From: Dongia deserti
GTDB taxonomy: Bacteria > Pseudomonadota > Alphaproteobacteria > Dongiales > Dongiaceae
Direction: 5' to 3'
DNA length: 64,000 nt
NCBI RefSeq assembly: GCF_003574735.1
Contig: NZ_QORW01000007.1
Span: forward strand, 248,001 to 312,000
Shown here: one piece after another, positions 59,481 through 64,000 of the stretch
Layout: each line of letters opens with the position of its first letter
Numbering within the stretch: the first letter of the stretch is position 1
Position numbers and translations under genes: made by a program
The notes under the pieces: generated by a model
Databases searched by the model: none
What the model was told of the DNA's origin: nothing
The model's input: only the letters and a program-made list of their open reading frames with translations

Positions 59481-59812
59481 GCCGCAGTATCACCTCCATT
59501 GCCACTACGCCTTTCAAGCCGTACGATCTCGAGGGACCGGTGCAGCCGGAAATGTCCTGGCTGCCCATCAGCTTCCGCAAGGAGACCGGCGTCGGCAGCT
59601 ATGTCATGCGGATGCAACCGGGCGCGCAGACCATGGCGCACGACCATCCCGGTTACGAAGAGTTTCTGGTCCTGGAAGGCGAACTGATCGATTCCGACGG
59701 GACCGTCTTCAGGAAAGGCGACTTCGTCTCCTTCGCCCCCGGCTCGCACCACTCGTCGCGTACCGAAACCGGCTGCCTCCTCGCCGTGTTCGAGTGGCGT
59801 CCCAAAAGCTGA
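59477..59812 (+). CDS. cupin domain protein (ChrR-like)
   Basis: 111 residues, overlapping the kinase stop (ATGA). Single cupin barrel: the first metal motif HDHPGYEEFLVLEGEL, the second GSHHSSRTETGCLLAVFEW. ChrR-like anti-sigma cupins and dioxygenase-like sensors share this pattern. Coupling with a sensor kinase suggests that it senses a small molecule or oxidant for that pathway. A 10-bp hairpin follows and can terminate transcripts from both sides. Confidence 0.85.
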   Translation: MSRSITSIATTPFKPYDLEGPVQPEMSWLPISFRKETGVGSYVMRMQPGAQTMAHDHPGYEEFLVLEGELIDSDGTVFRKGDFVSFAPGSHHSSRTETGCLLAVFEWRPKS

Positions 59813-59820
59813 AAGACAAA

Positions 59821-59843
59821 CCCCTCCTCGAAGCGAGGAGGGG
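59821..59843 (-). terminator. hairpin between convergent cupin and phasin genes
   Basis: CCCCTCCTCG (59821-59830) and CGAGGAGGGG (59834-59843) form a perfect 10-bp stem with an AAG loop. On the minus strand it is followed by TTTGTCTTT, so it best fits termination of the phasin transcript, and may also stop the cupin transcript. Confidence 0.7.
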
Positions 59844-59865
59844 CGTCTCGATATCAAGCTGGATT

Positions 59866-60276
59866 CTACGCTGCTTCCTTGATTTCCTCTGCCGCCCGGT
59901 GGCCAGAGTGCTTGCGCTCGGTCACCGGCTTTCCGGCCTCAGCCCTTGGCTGCGCTGATTCCGTTATGTCGCCGGCGGCCTGGCGGCAGCTTTCGAGAAC
60001 GCGATTGCCTTGCTCCACGTACTGCTCGACCGCGCATTGCACCCAGCGCTGCTGCAGCGCGACGGCGTCATTGAAGCTGCGGCATTCGGACCATTCGCGC
60101 ATGGTCGTGATGTTGGCGTCCAGCCGGCGCTGCACGAAGCCGGTAAATTCATCGCGCATCGCGGAGAACAGCCTGCCGAAGCTCTCGCCCGAGCGGCCAA
60201 ATTGCTGGCTCCAGGCGTCGGCCAAATGAGCTTGGAGATCGGCAGCGCCGCGCGTTGCCTTTTCGGATTTCCGCAT
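59866..60276 (-). CDS. phasin family protein
   Basis: 136 residues from ATG 60276 with GGGAGG upstream. Helical throughout: SGESFGRLFSAMRDEFTGFV, RLDANITTMREWSECRSFND, VALQQRWVQCAVEQYVEQGN. This is the phasin_2 pattern of granule-associated or related cytoplasmic proteins. The charged C-terminal tail (ERKHSGHRAAEEIKEA) is usual. It may coat polyhydroxybutyrate granules, but no biosynthetic gene is visible here. Confidence 0.82.
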   Translation of the reverse strand: MRKSEKATRGAADLQAHLADAWSQQFGRSGESFGRLFSAMRDEFTGFVQRRLDANITTMREWSECRSFNDAVALQQRWVQCAVEQYVEQGNRVLESCRQAAGDITESAQPRAEAGKPVTERKHSGHRAAEEIKEAA

Positions 60277-60584
60277 TACTACCTCCCAATAAGAAACCAC
60301 TCCGGTCGTTGCCGGTCGGTCGTATTGCGGCAGTGCCCGCCCTCGGGGGATGCCGCTTTACCTGGCAGCGTTTGCGCGTCGTTGCGCGCTTCAGTCCGCG
60401 GTGGCGATTACGAAATATTTCGCGGCCAATGGCGCGAAGCGTCGAATATGTTGCTCGCTTCGTGGTGCGGAACGAGACCATGCTAGCCGAACCATATTGG
60501 ATCGTGCGAGTCCAAACTGTATCGGCGTCGCGTGAATCTGTGATGACGATCGGCACGCGCGCCAAACGATTGGCTCGCCAGATC

Positions 60585-60602
60585 CGTGAATCGATTTTCA
60601 CG
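60585..60602. promoter_or_regulatory. operator-like dyad upstream of the TetR gene
   Basis: CGTGAA-TCGATT-TTCACG has six-base arms and lies 110 bases before the TetR start at 60712. A second CGTGAATC stands about 50 bases earlier. The rest of 60277-60711 has no convincing coding signal. Confidence 0.35.
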
Positions 60603-60711
60603 AACCGTTTGTTCCGGATCGTCCGAGAGCGTGCAAAAAAGATTCCGCCTTGGCCCGGTGACCGTGGCTTCGTTATGGTGAGCGACCATAAAATCTGACC
60701 TGCGCAAGTCC

Positions 60712-61362
60712 GTGCCGAAAACAGAGCGTTCCAACACACCCCGCAAACCACGCAACACCTTGAAAGTCGCCCGTAAAGCCGTTCGTGACATCCGGCGCGA
60801 GCAGTTGATCGAGGCTGCCATTCGCGCCATCAGCCAGCACGGCATCGGCGAAACCACCATTGCCGACGTGGTGAAAGAGGCAGGCATGGCCAACGGCGCA
60901 GTCAACCAATATTTCGCCAGCAAGGACGTGCTGCTGCTGGAAGCCTTGCGGGCGGTGACCGGGGAGTTCCGCGAGATCTGGCATCAGGCGCGGGACAAGG
61001 CAGGCGAGGATCCGGCCGCCGTGCTGGAAGCGGTCGCCATGGCGCAGTTTCACACGAAGGTGTGCCGGCACGAGCGCATCTCGGTCTGGGTCGCCTATTG
61101 GAGCGAGACGCGTTTCCGCCCCAAATACATGGAAGTCTGTACCGAGAGCGACGCCGAATACGGGGAAGCGCTGATGATGGCCTGCCGAGGCTTGGCCCAG
61201 TCAGGGCGCTACAAGGCGCTCGATTCGGAAAAGGCGGGGCAATTCCTGCTGGCCGCCGGCGACGGGCTGTGGGTCAACATCATGCTCGGCCTCATCACCC
61301 GCGAGCGCGCCGTCGACCTGATGCGTGCGCACCTGAAAAGTGTTTTTCCGCGCCACTACTAG
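60712..61362 (+). CDS. TetR/AcrR family regulator (BetI-like)
   Basis: 216 residues from GTG 60712. The N-terminal helix-turn-helix is REQLIEAAIRAISQHGIGE, then TTIADVVKEAGMANGAVNQYF, close to BetI-type repressors. The ligand domain contains ICMACRG-like MMACRGLAQSGRYKALDSEK and a hydrophobic C-terminus (GLWVNIMLGLITRERAVDLM), matching TetR_C_6 of BetI. BetI represses choline/glycine-betaine genes; no bet genes are present, so here it may instead control the Pot-type transporter. A dyad lies 110 bases upstream. Confidence 0.85.
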   Translation: MPKTERSNTPRKPRNTLKVARKAVRDIRREQLIEAAIRAISQHGIGETTIADVVKEAGMANGAVNQYFASKDVLLLEALRAVTGEFREIWHQARDKAGEDPAAVLEAVAMAQFHTKVCRHERISVWVAYWSETRFRPKYMEVCTESDAEYGEALMMACRGLAQSGRYKALDSEKAGQFLLAAGDGLWVNIMLGLITRERAVDLMRAHLKSVFPRHY

Positions 61363-61503
61363 ATCAGACAGCGATTCTAACAAAGGACAATTATCCCTTT
61401 TGAAATAAACTGTTAATGCTTCGACTTCAGCCGGTTACAACGCAATCTTAACCACTCCCGTTCAGGATTCCCCACGCCTTTCCGACCTCGCCTGGCGAAA
61501 GGG

Positions 61504-64000
61504 ATGAACTGGTCATTCCTACATGAAAGAGTGCGCTTCGATTCCTGGTCCCTGCCATACTGGATGGCTGTGGGGCTGGGCGCGCTCGGCTATTACGCGC
61601 TCGCCAGGCTTGGCCTCCAGTTCTACAGCCCCGAACTTGGCGTTTCTCCAGTCTGGCCGGCGTCGGGCCTCGCCGTCGCGCTGATCCGCTTCTTCGGCCC
61701 GCGCCTGTGGCCGGCGGTTTTCATCGGCGCGCTTTCAGCGAGCATTTTCGGTGAAAGCCAGATCGTTGCGATCATCAGCGCGACCGGCAGTACGCTGGAG
61801 GGTCTGGTCGGCGGCCTGATCGTGCACCGCCTGGTGGGGCGATACGGCGACAACTTCATTGTCGCGCGCGTCCTCGGCATCGTGCTCGCCGCTTTGTGGG
61901 CGACATTGGTCGGTACGGCACTCGGCGTCGGCGCCGCGTTCTTCTTTGGCGGACTATCGGTCGATCGACTGGCCAGCGCCTGGTTCACCTGGTGGGTCGG
62001 CGATGCGCTCGGCATCCTGATCATCACGCCCGCCTTGGTCGCATTGCGGGCCCGCCACGCAAGCCAGCTCGGGCTGCGGGCGACGCTGCTGCGCCTGGCT
62101 GTGCTGGCGCTCGCGATAACGTTCGTTCTGGTGCTCAGTCGTGCTGGCGGCGATGCCTCGGTCGCGATCTTCCTCGCCTTTCCGGCGGTGATCCTGGCTG
62201 GCCACTGGTTCGGTCTGCGCGGGGCGGCTTGGAGCCTCCTCGCCATCGCGGTTCCGTTGACTGCCATCACCGTAACCGGCGTCGGCGCCTTCGTCGAAGA
62301 GAACCTGAACGACGCCATGCTCAACATGCAGGCGTTCCTCGCGGTCCTGGCACTGGTCTCCCTGTTGTTCGCCGACTTGAAGCCACTGAAGCTCCAGCTT
62401 CCGGTGGTGGTGCTGATGGTGGGAGTCGCGGTGGCGGCTGGCGCCTTTGTCGTGGAGCGGCGAGAGCTGAACCACCTGGACGATGTTCGGTTCGAACAAT
62501 TGATCCAGACCGCGTCGGACCGCGTGCGCGAGCGCATGACCATCTACACCAACGCCTTGCGCGCCGGCGCCAGCATGTATCAGGCGAGCGAGCGCGTGAC
62601 GCGCAACGAGTGGCGCGAGTTCTCTGCTTCCATGTCGTTGATGGAGCACTACCCGGGGGTGATGGGGCTGGGCCTCGTTGTGCCGGTTCAACCGGATCAT
62701 CTGCAGGAGTTCCTGATCTGGGAGCGTTTCGACAGTGCGCCGAACCTGGAGCTGAAATCCTATCCCGACGTCGTCAATACGCGCGCGCCGCAAGATGAGC
62801 ACTTCATCGTTCTTTATCTCGAGCCCGCAGCGCAGAACGCCGGCATGATTGGCGTCGACGTCTCATCAGAACCAGCGCGCCGCGCCGCCGCCATCAACGC
62901 GCGCGATAGCGGACTCCCTGCCATCACGACGCAGCTCCAGTTGCTGCAGGATCCGCTCCGCCGCCCGGGTTTTCTCTACTTCTTGCCGGTCTACAAGGGG
63001 GTGGGGCCGATCACGACGGTTGAAGAGCGGCGGGCGCGGTTCCGCGGCTGGGTCTTCGCTCCGTTCATGACCGCCGACTTCTTCCGCTCCGCGCTCGGCG
63101 GACTGTCGGACCAAATCTATGCCGAGATTTTCGAAGGCGCGTCCGTCGATCCTGATCGTTTCCTGCTGTCGACCATTTCCGGCGGTGCCTACCATGCGGC
63201 AGGCGCGGGCTGGCGCAAAGTGACGACGCTGCCACTGGTTGACCAGCCTTTCACGATGCGCTGGCATGTCGGCCCGCACTTCCCCGCGGAGAGCCGCAGA
63301 GTGCCTGTTCTCGTCAGCTGCACGATCGTGTTGCTGGCGACGCTGCTCGCCGCGCTGATCGCGAACCTGCAGTCGCTGCGCGAGCGCGCGACCGGTATCG
63401 CCGAACACATGACAAAGGCGTTGGCGGCCAGCAACGAGCGGCTGCATGCCGCCATCAGCGTCATGGAGGACGGCTTCGCTCTGTTCGATCCCGAGGACCG
63501 CGTCCTTGTCTATAACGATGGCTTCCTCGACGACGGCACGCGAAAAGTCCTGGGCAGCAACGTCACCGGGCGCAAGTTCGAGGAGATCGTGCGCGCCTTC
63601 GCCTATCACGGGGGAATCGCGACCAGGGAGCCCGGCTTCGACGCGGAAGCCTGGATCGCGCGCCGCATGGAGCTGCACCGCAACCCACCGGTCTCACCCC
63701 TGGAGGTTCAGTGGAACGGCGGCCGCTGGATGCGCATCAGCGAACGGCGCACGTCGGATGGCGGCTATGTCGGCATCTGGAGCGACGTGACCAAGATCAA
63801 GCTGGCGGAGCAGAGGCTGACCACGGCCATCAGCGCGATGGATAGCGGCTTTGCTCTGTTCGATGCCGAGGATCGCCTGGTCCTGTGCAACCAGGGCTTC
63901 CTGCACCGCGACATGCAGGTGGGACTCGGCGATCCGGTCGGCCGCACGTTCGAAGAGATCATGCAGGTGCTGGCGGATTCGGAGCATGCGCCGAAGGAGT
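61504..64000 (+). CDS. MASE1-CHASE-PAS sensor protein, 3' end outside window
   Basis: 832 residues are visible from ATG 61504 and the frame is still open at 64000. Residues 1-300 are a MASE1 membrane sensor (GVSPVWPASGLAVALIRFFG, FIGALSASIFGESQIV, about eight helices). Residues about 320-560 form a CHASE domain (VERRELNHLDDVRFEQLIQT, MSLMEHYPGVMGLGLV). Residues about 640-760 are a PAS_7-like domain (ISVMEDGFALFDPEDRVLVY), and a second near-identical PAS unit begins (ISAMDSGFALFDAEDRLVL). The output domain, probably kinase or GGDEF/EAL, is beyond the window. The gene follows the BetI-like regulator by 141 bases. Confidence 0.88.
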   Translation, partial: MNWSFLHERVRFDSWSLPYWMAVGLGALGYYALARLGLQFYSPELGVSPVWPASGLAVALIRFFGPRLWPAVFIGALSASIFGESQIVAIISATGSTLEGLVGGLIVHRLVGRYGDNFIVARVLGIVLAALWATLVGTALGVGAAFFFGGLSVDRLASAWFTWWVGDALGILIITPALVALRARHASQLGLRATLLRLAVLALAITFVLVLSRAGGDASVAIFLAFPAVILAGHWFGLRGAAWSLLAIAVPLTAITVTGVGAFVEENLNDAMLNMQAFLAVLALVSLLFADLKPLKLQLPVVVLMVGVAVAAGAFVVERRELNHLDDVRFEQLIQTASDRVRERMTIYTNALRAGASMYQASERVTRNEWREFSASMSLMEHYPGVMGLGLVVPVQPDHLQEFLIWERFDSAPNLELKSYPDVVNTRAPQDEHFIVLYLEPAAQNAGMIGVDVSSEPARRAAAINARDSGLPAITTQLQLLQDPLRRPGFLYFLPVYKGVGPITTVEERRARFRGWVFAPFMTADFFRSALGGLSDQIYAEIFEGASVDPDRFLLSTISGGAYHAAGAGWRKVTTLPLVDQPFTMRWHVGPHFPAESRRVPVLVSCTIVLLATLLAALIANLQSLRERATGIAEHMTKALAASNERLHAAISVMEDGFALFDPEDRVLVYNDGFLDDGTRKVLGSNVTGRKFEEIVRAFAYHGGIATREPGFDAEAWIARRMELHRNPPVSPLEVQWNGGRWMRISERRTSDGGYVGIWSDVTKIKLAEQRLTTAISAMDSGFALFDAEDRLVLCNQGFLHRDMQVGLGDPVGRTFEEIMQVLADSEHAPKE

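Noticed and set aside
60255-60698. A 147-codon plus-strand frame before the TetR gene
   Set aside because: No motif, no ribosome site, Arg-rich; it partly overlaps the phasin gene antisense.

Overview
The window is GC-rich chromosomal DNA of an alphaproteobacterium-like organism. The basis is protein style (PAS_5/DUF1457, phasin, GntR/FCD, HWE-free sensor kinases, PotABCD and Liv-type transporters, GH15/SPW proteins) and uniform high-GC codon use; order or genus cannot be fixed from the sequence alone. No rRNA, tRNA or CRISPR array was seen. The left end cuts a secreted RTX-type protein and the right end cuts a large MASE1/CHASE/PAS sensor.

Layout. 1-3.5 kb: RTX C-terminus, a histidine kinase with a degenerate ATPase, a PilZ protein, a small hypothetical and a methyltransferase with a 72-bp internal tandem duplication. 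3.5-4.7 kb: largely non-coding, with a 108-bp-period tandem repeat carrying a terminator-like hairpin. 4.7-10.05 kb (minus strand): GH15 glucoamylase-like enzyme, an SDR, an epimerase-SPW-VKOR-like fusion and a 38-residue membrane ORF broken by one G in a homopolymer. 10.4-12.1 kb: a small exported Cys/Met protein and a multicopper oxidase that has lost its third domain, abutting a broken tyrosine recombinase.

12.9-21.9 kb: a sugar-acid catabolic island (two DapA-family aldolases/dehydratases, GntR regulator, aldehyde dehydrogenase fragment, altronate/galactarate dehydratase, sugar ABC permease, SDR, gulonate/3-hydroxyacyl-CoA dehydrogenase, BKACE enzyme, SMP-30 lactonase fragment). About half of these genes carry separate lesions: frameshifts, internal deletions or an IS110 fragment. 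21.8-22.6 kb and 26.3-28.2 kb are graveyards of gene remnants (serine recombinase, Opp-type ATPase, DUF3592, sensor kinase, ATP-grasp protein, group II intron maturase). A 1049-residue cyclase/ATPase lies between them.

28.5-39.6 kb (plus strand) is a cohesive cell-envelope cluster: a membrane wHTH/TolB/TPR protein, an outer-membrane-like barrel, exported small proteins, a glycine-zipper protein, a DUF4410 lipoprotein, a patatin lipoprotein, formylglycine-generating enzyme overlapping its probable arylsulfatase substrate, and a frameshifted exported protein. I regard this as the most interesting coherent system.

39.7-64 kb: small membrane proteins and a PAS_5 protein; a minus-strand Liv-type ABC operon (periplasmic binding protein, two permeases, two ATPases) whose tail is a NylB-like serine hydrolase and a PrsW-family protease; an SDR/membrane-protein pair; an aminotransferase; an ABA4-like/membrane-protein pair divergent from a TetR regulator with three operator-like repeats; a PotABCD-like transporter with a palindromic divergent promoter; a PAS histidine kinase coupled to a cupin; a phasin; a BetI-like TetR regulator; and the truncated sensor. 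Many frameshifts could be natural decay or sequencing/assembly error, and read-level data would decide.
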